From: CAJXZP01 sp963974475
GTDB taxonomy: Bacteria > Bacteroidota > Bacteroidia > Flavobacteriales_G > Salibacteraceae
DNA length: 64,000 nt
Direction: 5' to 3'
Assembly (NCBI GenBank): GCA_963974475.1
Contig: CAXBCR010000015.1
Coordinates: 1-64,000 of the forward strand
In this document: one piece after another, positions 46,353-56,564 of the stretch
Layout of the letters: every line of letters begins with the position of its first letter
Numbering within the stretch: the stretch's first letter is position 1
The notes under the pieces: generated by a model
What the model saw: only the letters and a program-made list of their open reading frames with translations
Database searches by the model: none
Told to the model about the DNA's origin: nothing
Translations under genes and position numbers: made by a program

Positions 46353-48901
46353 AAAGAGCACATTTTCATATCTTATGGTTAAATATACTATTGGTATTCA
46401 CAGTACTATTTAGCTTAGAATCTTTTGCGCAAGAAAACACGAAGATTAATGGGATAGTTATTGATGCCCAAACCAAAGAGCCACTGCCTTTTGTAAATAT
46501 TTTTTTTGAGGGTAAAAATATCGGTACTATAACTGATGATAAGGGTAAGTATAGCATCGAAATCCAATGGGCATCAAATAGGTTAGGCGCTTCGTTTGTT
46601 GGGTATGTTACACAAATCAAAACCATAAATATAGGTAAAAATCAAGTTGTTAATTTTAATTTAGAACCCACTACTATTACACTAAATGCGGTAATAATTG
46701 CAGCTAAAAAAGGAAAATACCGAAACAAGAATAACCCGGCAGTAGAATTGATTAAGAAAGTAATACAAAACAAGAACCTTAATAGAAAAGAACAATTAGA
46801 TTATTATCAGTTTAAAAAATACGAGAAACTAGAATTTGACCTAAATAATATTACCGAAAAATTTAAGAATAAGAAGGTGTTCAAAGATTACCAATTTATT
46901 TTTAATTATGTAGACACGTCTGAAATAAACGGAAAGCCTTACTTACCTATTTATCTCAAAGAAACTAATTCAGTAGTTTACTATCGGAAAAAAGTCAAAA
47001 GTAAAAAAGAGCACATAAATGGTGTGAAAACAATAGGTTTTAACGAATACATTGATGATGAAGGAATGGGTTTTATGATGGATAATATGTATCAAGATAT
47101 TGATGTTTATCAAAATAATATAACGCTCCTTACCAATCAATTTGTAAGCCCAATTTCCACTTACGCACCAAACATATATAAATTCATGATACTTGATACC
47201 CTTGATGTAAATGGATACAATTGCATAAAACTTGCTTTTCAACCACGTAATAAACAAGACCTTGCGTTTAAAGGAAATTTGTACGTTACCAACGATGAGC
47301 GATATGCAGTTATTAAAATTGACATGAGGGTTACCGAAGAAATCAACCTGAACTTTATTACAGATTTGCAGATTAACCAAGTTTATTCTTTCATAGATAG
47401 TACCGCCTGGATGTTGACTCAAGATGAAATAGTTATTGATTTTAATCTAACAAAAAAAGGAACAGGAATATTTGGTAAGAAATCGGTTACCTATGATAAT
47501 TACCAACTCAATACCAATATTCCTGACTCCATTTTTAAAGGAGTAGTAAACAAGATCTATGCGGATAGTTTTAATGATAAAAATGATGCGTATTGGAAAG
47601 AAACCAGGATTACAGAATTAAGTGAGCAAGAAGAAAACATCTACGAAATGGTAGATAGTGTTCAAAACGTTCCAGCGTTTAAACGAACCATGGATGTGTT
47701 AATGCTATTTGTAGCAGGGTATTGGAATTTCAACAAAATTGATATCGGTCCAGTGAATACATTTTATAGTTTTAATGAGATTGAAGGACTTAGACTTCGG
47801 GTTGGAGGTAGAACTAGTGATAAACTTAGCAAAACCTTTAGGTTAGACGGTTTTTTAGTATACGGATTTAAAGATGAGCGATATAAATACTCTGCACGAA
47901 TTATGCAGTCTTTAAATAAAAAACCAATAAGAGGTAACCCACAGCATACCCTAATGATGATGTATCAAAGGGAAACAAACTTTCCTGGAATGGAAATGAT
48001 GTTTATTAATGAAGATAACTTTTTACTCTCATTTAAAAGAGGCGTTGCCGATAAGATCTTTTATTATGATTTGTTCCAATTGGAGCATTATAAAGACTGG
48101 AGTAACGGGATTTCTACTACCATAACACTTAATCACAAAGTTCAAGAAACAGGAGGGAACTGGAGCTTTGATTTTGAAAATCACACTATGGAGAATATTA
48201 TCTCTAGTGAAATTGTTACCACAGTAAGATTTGCTCCAAATGAAAAATTTTATCAAGGTATGGATTATAGAACTCCTATAATTTCAAAATATCCAATATT
48301 TCAATTAAGTTATACCCAAGGATTTAAAGATGTTTTCAGCTCTGATTATGAGTATTCTAAATTAAAATTCAATTTCTTTAAACGATTTTATATTTCACCA
48401 ATTGGGTTTACCAATTTTGGTGTAGAAGCGGGTAAGGCTTTTAGTACCGCCATTCCCTATACGCTTTTGTACATTCATAGAGCAAACCAAACCTATTCAT
48501 ATCAGCTTCAATCCTATAATTTAATGAATTTCTTAGAATTTGTGAGTGATGAATATGTTGCAATGAATTTTGAACATCATTTTAATGGGTTCATAATGAA
48601 TAAGATTCCGTTATTTAAAAAGCTAAAATGGAGAGCCATTATTTCAGCAAAAGGTATTTACGGTCACCTCTCAGTACCAAATAATCCAGAACAAACAGCT
48701 GGGTTAATGAACTTCCCTACTGATGGAGAAGGAAACCCAACAACCTTTACATTATCTGACAAACCTTATGTTGAAGTTAGCGCAGGAATGGGGAATATAT
48801 TCAAATTCTTCCGAATTGATTTAGTGAAAAGAGTAACCTATTTGGATAATCCAAATATTCAAGAATATGGAATTAGAGCTCGATTTAAGTTTGATTTTTA
48901 A
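46349..48901 (+). CDS. DUF5686 outer-membrane protein with CarboxypepD_reg domain
   Basis: 850 residues with a signal peptide (cleavage near 28, SLESFAQ), a CarboxypepD_reg-like domain (about 30-115, GIVIDAQTKEPLPFVNIFFE) and a long DUF5686 region. The second half looks like an outer-membrane barrel, and the protein ends with RARFKFDF, a typical barrel C-terminus. The function is unknown. It is fused tightly into the operon (four-base overlap), so a role in placing the lipid at the outer membrane is possible. Confidence 0.88.
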   Translation: MKRAHFHILWLNILLVFTVLFSLESFAQENTKINGIVIDAQTKEPLPFVNIFFEGKNIGTITDDKGKYSIEIQWASNRLGASFVGYVTQIKTINIGKNQVVNFNLEPTTITLNAVIIAAKKGKYRNKNNPAVELIKKVIQNKNLNRKEQLDYYQFKKYEKLEFDLNNITEKFKNKKVFKDYQFIFNYVDTSEINGKPYLPIYLKETNSVVYYRKKVKSKKEHINGVKTIGFNEYIDDEGMGFMMDNMYQDIDVYQNNITLLTNQFVSPISTYAPNIYKFMILDTLDVNGYNCIKLAFQPRNKQDLAFKGNLYVTNDERYAVIKIDMRVTEEINLNFITDLQINQVYSFIDSTAWMLTQDEIVIDFNLTKKGTGIFGKKSVTYDNYQLNTNIPDSIFKGVVNKIYADSFNDKNDAYWKETRITELSEQEENIYEMVDSVQNVPAFKRTMDVLMLFVAGYWNFNKIDIGPVNTFYSFNEIEGLRLRVGGRTSDKLSKTFRLDGFLVYGFKDERYKYSARIMQSLNKKPIRGNPQHTLMMMYQRETNFPGMEMMFINEDNFLLSFKRGVADKIFYYDLFQLEHYKDWSNGISTTITLNHKVQETGGNWSFDFENHTMENIISSEIVTTVRFAPNEKFYQGMDYRTPIISKYPIFQLSYTQGFKDVFSSDYEYSKLKFNFFKRFYISPIGFTNFGVEAGKAFSTAIPYTLLYIHRANQTYSYQLQSYNLMNFLEFVSDEYVAMNFEHHFNGFIMNKIPLFKKLKWRAIISAKGIYGHLSVPNNPEQTAGLMNFPTDGEGNPTTFTLSDKPYVEVSAGMGNIFKFFRIDLVKRVTYLDNPNIQEYGIRARFKFDF

Positions 48902-48906
48902 AAATA

Positions 48907-50115
48907 ATGAAGATGAAATTACTACAGAAAAAATTAAGTGAATTTAACTACCCTCAAATACTAAAAGAGAAAGGAATATACGCGTTCTATCATCGTTTAG
49001 AATCTGGTCAAGATACAGAAGTTTATATGAGGGGAGAAAAACTTTTAATGTTTGGCTCTAACAGTTATTTGGGATTAACTAATCACCCTGCCGTTATTAG
49101 AGCAGCGAAAAATGCGCTTGATAAATATGGTACAGGAGCCTCTGGTTCAAGGTTAATGAACGGGAATTTAGACCTACATGAAGAATTAGAGTCTAAGCTA
49201 GCTGCTTTTGTTGGAAAAGAATCTTCTACAATCTTTGGCACTGGCTTTCAAGTAAATACTGGTGTAATACCAAGTTTGGTTGGAAGAAATGATTATTTGG
49301 TTATTGATAATAAATCACACGCTTCAATTATTGAAGGTAGCCAATTATCATTTGCTAAAACCTTTAAGTATGATCATAATGACATGGTTTCTTTAGAGAA
49401 AATATTAGCGAAGACAGATAAAACAAAAGTTACACTCATTGTTACTGAAGGGGTTTTTAGTATGGAAGGTGACCTTGCTCCTCTAAATGAATTAGTAGAC
49501 TTGGCTGAAAAATATAATGCCACTATAATGCTTGATGATGCCCACGGTTTAGGTGTTATGGGAAAAAATGGCTCTGGAACAGCTGATTATTTTAACTGTA
49601 CCGCCCAAACAGACATAATTATGAGTACTTTCAGTAAATCTTTCGGCTCATTAGGTGGTTTTGTTGCAAGCGATAAGGATACCATTAATTATATTAAACA
49701 CCATGCTCGTTCTTTATTGTTTAGCGCAGGAATGCCTCCTGCAAACGCAGCAACAGTATTAAAAGTTTTAGATATTGTTCAGCAAGAACCACATAGGATT
49801 CAAAGACTTTGGGAGAACGTTGAGTATGCAAAAAAATGCTTAATTCAAGCTAATTTTGAAATAGGTAATACCAAATCGCCAATTATTCCAATCTTTATTG
49901 GAGACAGTATTAAAACATACGTATTTGCCAGTAGTCTTATTAAATATGGAGTTTATGTAAACCCTGTAGTTCACCCAGCCGTGGAAGAAGGTAAATCAAT
50001 TCTACGCTTTTCATTAATGGCTACCCATACTAAAGTGCAAATAGACCAAGCTGTTCAAACGCTAATTAAAGTTAGAAGGGAGATAGAAGAGGAACAGTTT
50101 GCCTTAACTATTTAA
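48907..50115 (+). CDS. spt: Serine palmitoyltransferase
   Basis: 402 residues of the alpha-oxoamine synthase family. The PLP lysine is Lys244 (TFSKSFGSLGG) and DDAHGLGVMG is upstream. NSYLGLTNHP and GTGASGSRLMNG are near the N-terminus. It condenses serine with a fatty acyl-CoA or -ACP to make 3-ketosphinganine, the first step of sphingolipids. KBL and BioF belong to the same family, but the neighbours (ceramide-like genes and an AUR1-like enzyme) support SPT. Two ATGs (48907, 48913) are possible. Confidence 0.92.
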   Translation: MKMKLLQKKLSEFNYPQILKEKGIYAFYHRLESGQDTEVYMRGEKLLMFGSNSYLGLTNHPAVIRAAKNALDKYGTGASGSRLMNGNLDLHEELESKLAAFVGKESSTIFGTGFQVNTGVIPSLVGRNDYLVIDNKSHASIIEGSQLSFAKTFKYDHNDMVSLEKILAKTDKTKVTLIVTEGVFSMEGDLAPLNELVDLAEKYNATIMLDDAHGLGVMGKNGSGTADYFNCTAQTDIIMSTFSKSFGSLGGFVASDKDTINYIKHHARSLLFSAGMPPANAATVLKVLDIVQQEPHRIQRLWENVEYAKKCLIQANFEIGNTKSPIIPIFIGDSIKTYVFASSLIKYGVYVNPVVHPAVEEGKSILRFSLMATHTKVQIDQAVQTLIKVRREIEEEQFALTI

Positions 50116-50123
50116 TAGAAACT

Positions 50124-51242
50124 ATGGTAAGTATAAAAAAAGTGTCTTCTGCTTCGGAGTTGAATAAATTCATCTCATTTCCAGACAAACTTTATAGTGG
50201 TAATGAATTTAGAGTCCCTCAACTACACACTTTTGAGAAATCAAGTCTAATAAAAAAAGAAAACCCAGCTTTCGAGTACTCTGAAGCTAATTACTGGTTG
50301 GCGTACAAAAACGGCAAGGTTGTAGGACGAATTGCAGGGATTTTAAACAATAAGTCTAATGAAATTTGGGGTGAGAAGTATATTCGATTTGGCTGGATTG
50401 ATTTTATTGATGATGAGGAAGTTTCTGCTCTTTTAGTAAAAACGGTTGAAGATTGGGCTAAGTCATTAAACATGGAAGCCGTTCACGGCCCTCTAGGTTT
50501 TACTGACTTCGATTTAGAAGGAATGTTGGTTGAAGGTTTTGATGAAATTGGTACTCAAGCCACAATTTACAATTATCCGTATTATCCCCAACATTTAGAA
50601 AGATTAGGGTATCATAAAGATGTAGATTGGATACAGTTGGAATTAAAAATGCCTGAAAAAGTACCTGAAAAAATACTACGCATATCTAGTCTTGTTCAAA
50701 AAAAGTACAATTTAAGACTGCTAAAAATTAAAAGTGCCAACGAAATACGGCCATATGCCAAGAGTTTATTCAAAATCATTAATGAATCGTATACCAATTT
50801 GTACGGGTTTGTGCCACTTACCGAAAAACAAATAGTCCATTATACTGACCAATATTTCTCCATGGTAAATCCCAAATATGTGGGTTTAGTCGTTGATGAA
50901 AACAACCAATTAGTTGGTTTTGGTTTAAGTTTTTTATCCTTGTCGAAAGCCTTGATGAAAGCTAAAGGGAAACTTTTCCCCTTCGGCTTTATTCCTATTT
51001 TAATGGCAATGAGAAAAAATGATACTATTGATTTATTGCTACATGCAGTGAAACCAAAATATTTCAATAAAGGTATTCCTGCTATTTTTTATGCACATAT
51101 GACCCAAGCTTGTATCGATAATAACATTAAAACAGCCATAGTTAGCCATATTTTAGAAACGAACAAAGCTTCAATTCAAATGTTTAATGCTTATGAAACT
51201 CGTCAGCATTTGCGAAGACGTATTTATATCCGACATATTTAA
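50124..51242 (+). CDS. GNAT-like protein, candidate bacterial ceramide synthase
   Basis: 372 residues with no signal peptide. The C-terminal half resembles a GNAT acyltransferase fold (YVGLVVDENNQLVGFGLSFL and a helical end HILETNKASIQMFNAY). The N-terminal half has another GNAT-like stretch (YWLAYKNGKVVGRIAGIL). The Caulobacter ceramide synthase is also a GNAT-type protein encoded near SPT. By position next to SPT and an SDR, this protein may add the acyl chain. That role is inferred from context. Confidence 0.75.
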   Translation: MVSIKKVSSASELNKFISFPDKLYSGNEFRVPQLHTFEKSSLIKKENPAFEYSEANYWLAYKNGKVVGRIAGILNNKSNEIWGEKYIRFGWIDFIDDEEVSALLVKTVEDWAKSLNMEAVHGPLGFTDFDLEGMLVEGFDEIGTQATIYNYPYYPQHLERLGYHKDVDWIQLELKMPEKVPEKILRISSLVQKKYNLRLLKIKSANEIRPYAKSLFKIINESYTNLYGFVPLTEKQIVHYTDQYFSMVNPKYVGLVVDENNQLVGFGLSFLSLSKALMKAKGKLFPFGFIPILMAMRKNDTIDLLLHAVKPKYFNKGIPAIFYAHMTQACIDNNIKTAIVSHILETNKASIQMFNAYETRQHLRRRIYIRHI

Positions 51243-51254
51243 TTAGAATAGAGA

Positions 51255-52247
51255 ATGAAACGAATTTTAATAACAGGTGCTAGTGGGTTTATTGGAGGAT
51301 TTCTTGTTGAGAAAGCAATAAGTCTCAATTTTGAAGTATATGCTGGTGTTCGAAAGAATAGTGATATTGAATATTTAAAAAATACTCCATCTGTTTTGTT
51401 CGAGGCAGATTTATCAGATAAAAGAGCCATTATTAGTAAGCTGGAACAATTTGAGAAGTTTGACTTTATTATACATAATGCTGGGATTACAAAGACATGT
51501 AATAATAAATTGTTTTATGAAGTTAATGTGAAAAACACAAAAAATTTAATTGAAGCACTCTATGAAACCAATCGTGTACCCGAAAAATTTATTTACATCA
51601 GTAGTTTAGCCGCTTGTGGACCAGGTCTAAACGGGAATACACCGGTTCAACTTTCAGATGAACCGAAACCGGTTTCTTTTTATGGAGCGAGCAAACTAGA
51701 TGCAGAAAGATATATAAAATCATTACCTCATTTTCCGTACCTGATTTTTAGACCAACAGGAGTTTATGGGCCACGTGAAAAAGATTTTTTGGTGATGTTT
51801 AAAAGTTTAAACCATGGATTAGAAACCTATATCGGTAGCTCAGTGCAATATTTGTCTTTTGTATATGTAAAAGACTTAACACACCTATTATTAATTGCGT
51901 TAACATCAAATAAGGTTCAAAGAACATATTTTGTTTCTGATTTAAACAATTATACAGCAAAAGCGTTTAATCTAATTGCTAAAAAAGAACTGAATACTAA
52001 AACAATAAGAATAATACTTCCGAAATTCTTAGTGAAATCAATAGCTGTAATATTTGATAGGATTTCTTGTGCTTTTAATTTTCCTCCTCCTACATTAAAT
52101 ATTGATAAATTTAAGGAAATATCTCAACAAAATTGGCTTTGTGATAGTTCTCAACTAGTTTCTGATTTTGGGTTTGTCCCTGAATACAATCTAAAGAAGG
52201 GAATTAAGGAAACAATTAAGTGGTATAAAAATAAACAAATATTATGA
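51255..52247 (+). CDS. NAD-dependent SDR, candidate ceramide reductase
   Basis: 330 residues of the extended SDR type: GASGFIGG at 7-14 and the catalytic YGASK (Tyr and Lys near 141-145). In Caulobacter a protein of this family (CerR) near SPT reduces the 3-keto group of the ceramide. The position here, 12 bases after the GNAT gene, supports the same role. It overlaps the next gene by four bases. The exact substrate is inferred. Confidence 0.85.
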   Translation: MKRILITGASGFIGGFLVEKAISLNFEVYAGVRKNSDIEYLKNTPSVLFEADLSDKRAIISKLEQFEKFDFIIHNAGITKTCNNKLFYEVNVKNTKNLIEALYETNRVPEKFIYISSLAACGPGLNGNTPVQLSDEPKPVSFYGASKLDAERYIKSLPHFPYLIFRPTGVYGPREKDFLVMFKSLNHGLETYIGSSVQYLSFVYVKDLTHLLLIALTSNKVQRTYFVSDLNNYTAKAFNLIAKKELNTKTIRIILPKFLVKSIAVIFDRISCAFNFPPPTLNIDKFKEISQQNWLCDSSQLVSDFGFVPEYNLKKGIKETIKWYKNKQIL

Positions 52248-52768
52248 TTTCATTTTCTTATATTTCTTTAGCGATGATTTTATCTTTTGTTTCACATTCT
52301 CAAAATTATCCAGTACCACCAAAAACGGATGAACTACTATTTTATATTCAACGGAATCATAATTCCAATACCATTATTTATAACGCTAATTTTGATTCTA
52401 ATGGAAATTTAAATAAAGAAGAGCCAATACTTGTTTATTGGATAAGGTATGAAGAAAATGGTCAAAAAATGGAGTTAAGAACCATCGAAAAATGGTATGC
52501 ATATGGCGTAGATTGGGTGAGGGTAAATGATAGAAACACATATAAACTGACAATGGTTGCTGATAAGTCGCGTGCTTTTACCTTGACGCAAATTGAACCA
52601 TTCAAAGCAATTGTAACTACTCAGATTAATAATATAAATTCAGAATTAGAGTCTATGTACATATTTGCTGACAATAGTAAAGCTTGGCCTACAGTTGAAT
52701 ATATTGAGTTTTTTGGTTGTAGTACTAAATCAAAACAGAAAGAATACGAAAAAATTATAGTTGATTAA
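52244..52768 (+). CDS. Secreted DUF4833-like protein
   Basis: 174 residues with a signal peptide (cleavage near 19, SFVSHSQ). The mature part resembles DUF4833 (LLFYIQRNHNSNTIIYNANF, PILVYWIRYEENG). The function of the family is unknown. It overlaps the SDR gene by four bases and is followed directly (zero-base gap) by the PAP2 gene, so it belongs to the lipid operon. It may handle the finished lipid in the periplasm. Confidence 0.75.
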   Translation: MISFSYISLAMILSFVSHSQNYPVPPKTDELLFYIQRNHNSNTIIYNANFDSNGNLNKEEPILVYWIRYEENGQKMELRTIEKWYAYGVDWVRVNDRNTYKLTMVADKSRAFTLTQIEPFKAIVTTQINNINSELESMYIFADNSKAWPTVEYIEFFGCSTKSKQKEYEKIIVD

Positions 52769-53692
52769 ATGGATTTCAAACGATTTACGCATAAAAACAT
52801 ACTGCTCAATTTATTCACTATTTGTCTATATCTACTATGGATGGATGTTGTTGATTATGTTAAGTCAGACCACATTGCGTTAGTGATTATTTGGATTTTA
52901 GCATTTTACGCAACAAAGATGTCGCGTAAATTCATTTTGGGGTTCTCAGTTTTTATTCTTTTTTGGATTGTTTATGATTCTATGCGGATTATTCCGAATT
53001 ATGAAGTTTCATCGGTTCATATTCAAGAGCCGTACCAACTTGAAAAAATGCTTTTTGGTATCACATATCAAGGAAGTATATTAACACTAAATGAATACTT
53101 CCTTATCGTAAATAATGCTTTCTCCGATTTCTTATCAGGGTTCTTTTACCTAAACTGGATGCCTGTACCTATTGGATTTGGAGTATATTTATTCTATACC
53201 GATAAGGAGTTATTTTTAAAATATTCTTTCGCATTTCTGTTAGTAAACCTTATTGGGTTTACAATATATTATATATATCCGGCCGCACCGCCATGGTATG
53301 TACAGAATTATGGGTTTGACTTACACTATGGTATACCTGGGAATCGAGCAGGCTTGGAGCGATTTGATAATTTGATAGGTGTTTCTATATTTGAAATTAT
53401 TTATAATAAAAATGCCAATGTTTTGGCTGCGGTTCCTTCACTTCATTCAGCTTACCCAGTAATAGTTCTATATTATGCTTTAAAAAAAGGAGTCAATAAA
53501 TATGTTAAAGCATTGTTAGTGTTGTTCCTTTTTGGAATTTGGTTTTCGGCAGTATATTCTAGTCATCATTTTGTAATAGATGTTTTAGCAGGAATTATAG
53601 TGTCCATAATTTCATTAATATTTTTTGAGTTTCTGATGAAAAAGAATTTTTTCAAGAATAAACTACAACTCTTTTTGGAGGTGATCTATTAA
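52769..53692 (+). CDS. PAP2/AUR1-like membrane enzyme, candidate inositol phosphoceramide synthase
   Basis: 307 residues with about six to seven membrane helices. The PAP2 motifs PSLHSAYP (223-230, His226) and SSHHFVID (264-271, His267 and Asp271) are complete. YPAAPPWYVQNYG, as found in AUR1-type enzymes, is near 170. Such enzymes move the phosphoinositol group from phosphatidylinositol to ceramide. The upstream genes supply both substrates. It ends the tight operon. Confidence 0.88.
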   Translation: MDFKRFTHKNILLNLFTICLYLLWMDVVDYVKSDHIALVIIWILAFYATKMSRKFILGFSVFILFWIVYDSMRIIPNYEVSSVHIQEPYQLEKMLFGITYQGSILTLNEYFLIVNNAFSDFLSGFFYLNWMPVPIGFGVYLFYTDKELFLKYSFAFLLVNLIGFTIYYIYPAAPPWYVQNYGFDLHYGIPGNRAGLERFDNLIGVSIFEIIYNKNANVLAAVPSLHSAYPVIVLYYALKKGVNKYVKALLVLFLFGIWFSAVYSSHHFVIDVLAGIIVSIISLIFFEFLMKKNFFKNKLQLFLEVIY

Positions 53693-53721
53693 AAAAAAAA
53701 GTTTTTATTTAAACCAATAAC

Positions 53722-54626
53722 ATGAAAAAATCAGTAGCATTAGTATTGTCAAGTGGCGGTTCAAAAGGATTGGCTCACATTGGGGTAATCAATGAGTTAG
53801 AACGTCAAGGGTTTGAAATAACTTCTATTTCTGGTTCATCTATAGGTTCGGTTATTGGCGGACTTCATGCTATGGGTAAATTAGATGTGTATACCGATTG
53901 GGTGAAATCTTTAAACAAAAAACATATTTGGGGGCTTTTGGATTTCACCATTTCTCAAACGGGTTATTGAAAGGAAGTAAAATTTTTCAAAAAATGGAAA
54001 CCTTTATTCCTGATGTCCCAATTGAGCAAATGAACATTCCTTTTGCTGCTGTGGCTACCGATTTATTGAACGAGCAAGATGTGGTGTTCAATACGGGGAG
54101 TTTTTATAAAGCTATCCGCTCTTCTGTGGCTATCCCATCGGTATTTACACCTGTAAAATATAACGACACATTTTTAGTAGATGGAGGAGTGTTAAACCCC
54201 GTTCCAATAGAACATGTTGAACGTAAAGATGGCGATATTTTAGTGGTAGTGAATTTGTATGGCAAAAAGAAAAATCGTGTAGTAAAGCCCATTCCTATGG
54301 CCAAACCTACAAACAATAACTACATGAGTATGTTCAATAACATTACAGATAGTTTGAATAAGCTTCTAACTACAGGAGATGTAACGAGTCCAAGCTATTT
54401 ATCCGTATTAACGGCTACAACTTATGCTATGGTCCACAAATTAGCTAAGGAAAATATAGAAAAACATCAACCAGAAATTGTAATAAATATCCCAGTTGAT
54501 TCTGCAAATACATTTGATTTTCATAAAGCAGATGAGCTTATCGCGTTGGGAGAAAAAGCGGCTAAAGAAGGAATTTCAAGATTCAGTAATGATAAAAAAA
54601 CAAGAGTTTTAAACAAATCTAATTAG
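53722..54626 (+). pseudogene. Frameshifted patatin-like phospholipase gene
   Basis: The first 79 codons encode a patatin N-terminus (VLSSGGSKGLAHIGV at 8-22 and nucleophile elbow GSSIGS at 38-43), then a shift near 53958 leads to a stop. The other frame carries the rest (NGLLKGSKIFQKM, FLVDGGVLNPVP with the second catalytic Asp). Adding one A to CAAACGGG would join both into about 300 residues. It is either a single-base loss or a sequencing error in an A run. A degraded relative of the 5' end lies at 42648. Confidence 0.85.
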
Positions 54627-54785
54627 CATCTATATCTGAGACATTGAGTAGGTGATAGCAATTAATAATCCACTGCGTTTTAAAGAATCCAGTTATTTAG
54701 ATTTTTTATATTAGGACTTCAAAATCATATTTTTCTAGAGAGATGAACAATTTTAACTTTGAATATTTTAAAACAAAAATAGTGG

Positions 54786-55367
54786 ATGTCTAGGTATTCT
54801 TTTTGTATAGTCGTGTTTCTTATATTGTTTTTTTCTAAGCCAGTTAATGGACAGAAATCTTTTGGTATCGAATTGAGTTATTTAACTGGTTTCCAGTCTC
54901 GTGAAGTAGATGTCTTAGATGATAGTATAGATTTTTCCATGCCACATGGAAGTCAGCTTACCCTTTCGTACTCCAAAAGAATAAAGGAATCTTCTTGGGT
55001 TTTAACAACCGCTTTTGGAGGAAAATACATAAACATGCATGGCAAAACCAGCTCACAGTTAAAATTCTCAACCAATTCTTTTAAAGTAAATGCATTGTTC
55101 GGTACACGCTACAATATTCATAAAGATCTTGATTTAGGGTTTCAGTTTGTTGTTGAAAGTAATCGAGATTTAGATGAAATCTCATACCTGAAAGCGGATT
55201 TATGGCGATATTATTTGTGTTTGGAAACTGCTTATAATTTTCAAGGTAATTGCTCCATTGCCATTAAATATTGGCGAAGTTTATCCCCCAATGAAGATGT
55301 GTACTTGCTATTTAACTCTGTAAATCAAGTAAGTATAGGCGTTAATTATTACTTCCATGAAATTTAA
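54786..55367 (+). CDS. Probable small outer-membrane barrel protein
   Basis: 193 residues with a signal peptide (MSRYSFCIVVFLILFFSKPV, cleavage near 22). The mature part alternates hydrophobic and polar residues and ends with VSIGVNYYFHEI, a barrel-like C-terminus. The family is not recognised. It overlaps the CotH gene start by 11 bases and is probably co-transcribed with it. Confidence 0.72.
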   Translation: MSRYSFCIVVFLILFFSKPVNGQKSFGIELSYLTGFQSREVDVLDDSIDFSMPHGSQLTLSYSKRIKESSWVLTTAFGGKYINMHGKTSSQLKFSTNSFKVNALFGTRYNIHKDLDLGFQFVVESNRDLDEISYLKADLWRYYLCLETAYNFQGNCSIAIKYWRSLSPNEDVYLLFNSVNQVSIGVNYYFHEI

Positions 55368-56564
55368 AATAGGCCTTATATCACTTTCTATACTCTTTGC
55401 TTCATGTAGCAACTTGATAGTAGAACAAGAGAACCTTCCTGATGTCTATGCTATTACGCCTTCTACTATAGTCACACAATTGCCAGTCATTAACCTAAAA
55501 GCGGATCAAACTAGTTTTGATAAGATGATGGAGAGTTACTATAGTAAGATTATAGTAGAAGGGGAGTTAACAACCCACAATGTATTAGGTTCAATTCAAG
55601 TAATAGATCAAAAGATACAATTTGAAATTCGTGGGAGGTCTAGTGTTGGGGCCTCATTCCCTTTAAAATCAATTGGAGTTGTCTTTGATGAGCCGATAGA
55701 TACTAAAAGTTTAGGGTTTAAACCCGATGACAAACTACCAGGTCACTACCTTGACTTCCTTACTACGACCCGTTTAAGAAGTTCAGGAAATGATTTTGGT
55801 ATCACTATGATAAAGGATTTGGCCTATAGTCGCTTTGCCGTTCAAAACTGTCTGAACCTTGAGGTTATGTATGGTGTTCCAGTTCAAGTATTTGTAAATA
55901 ATAAGTACTATGGTTTAATGAACGCTCGCACGGAAAGTAATATTGCAGGGCGGCTTTATTGCATGCAGATTCTTCACAAATGGCATTATTGAAGGTCAAA
56001 AATGAAAGTGAAAATTTAAAATTTGATGAAGGAAATAGATTAGCAGTTGGGGCACTTTTAAAAGCCATAGAGCTTGAAGATGCCAAAGCAATTTGGGAGA
56101 ATGTGGATGTCGACAATTTTATTGATTACATTATTTATCAAGATTACATTGGCAATGCTGATTGGGGAAACAATGTAAAAGCATTTAATCCCGGAAATGG
56201 AAAATTCAGGTTTATTATTTATGATACAGATTTGGCGGGTAATGCAATCGGTATTCCACTATTGCCAAAGTTAGAGTTTTTATCGGCTGACCTCGGTAAA
56301 ATTTATCGTGGTCTTCAAGAAAATGAAGAATTCAACGCTCAATTAGAAAATAGAAAAGAGGTTCTATATGAAGGTTTTTCGGTGAATAGCTTTAATAAAA
56401 TAGTAGATGATTTAGCACTCACCATTGAAAATGACATTCCGTTTTTAATTGCAAAATATGGCCGACCAGAAAGTACTCTTCATTGGAAAATGGAAATTGA
56501 TAAAATGAAACTCGACTTTGAAGGTCGTGATCATTACATTCGAAAAAAATACGATTTAGACTAA
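55357..56564 (+). pseudogene. Frameshifted CotH-family lipoprotein gene
   Basis: The first frame encodes a lipoprotein signal (SILFASC) and the CotH N-terminal part (FEIRGRSS, NNKYYGLMNARTESNIAG). The reading shifts after GCAGGG near 55950, and the other frame continues AALLHADSSQMALLKV and WGNNVKAFNPGNGKFRFIIYDTD to the normal end. One extra G would restore about 402 residues. CotH-like proteins are atypical kinases of the spore coat and of many outer-membrane systems. Whether it is decayed or an assembly error cannot be told. Confidence 0.87.
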
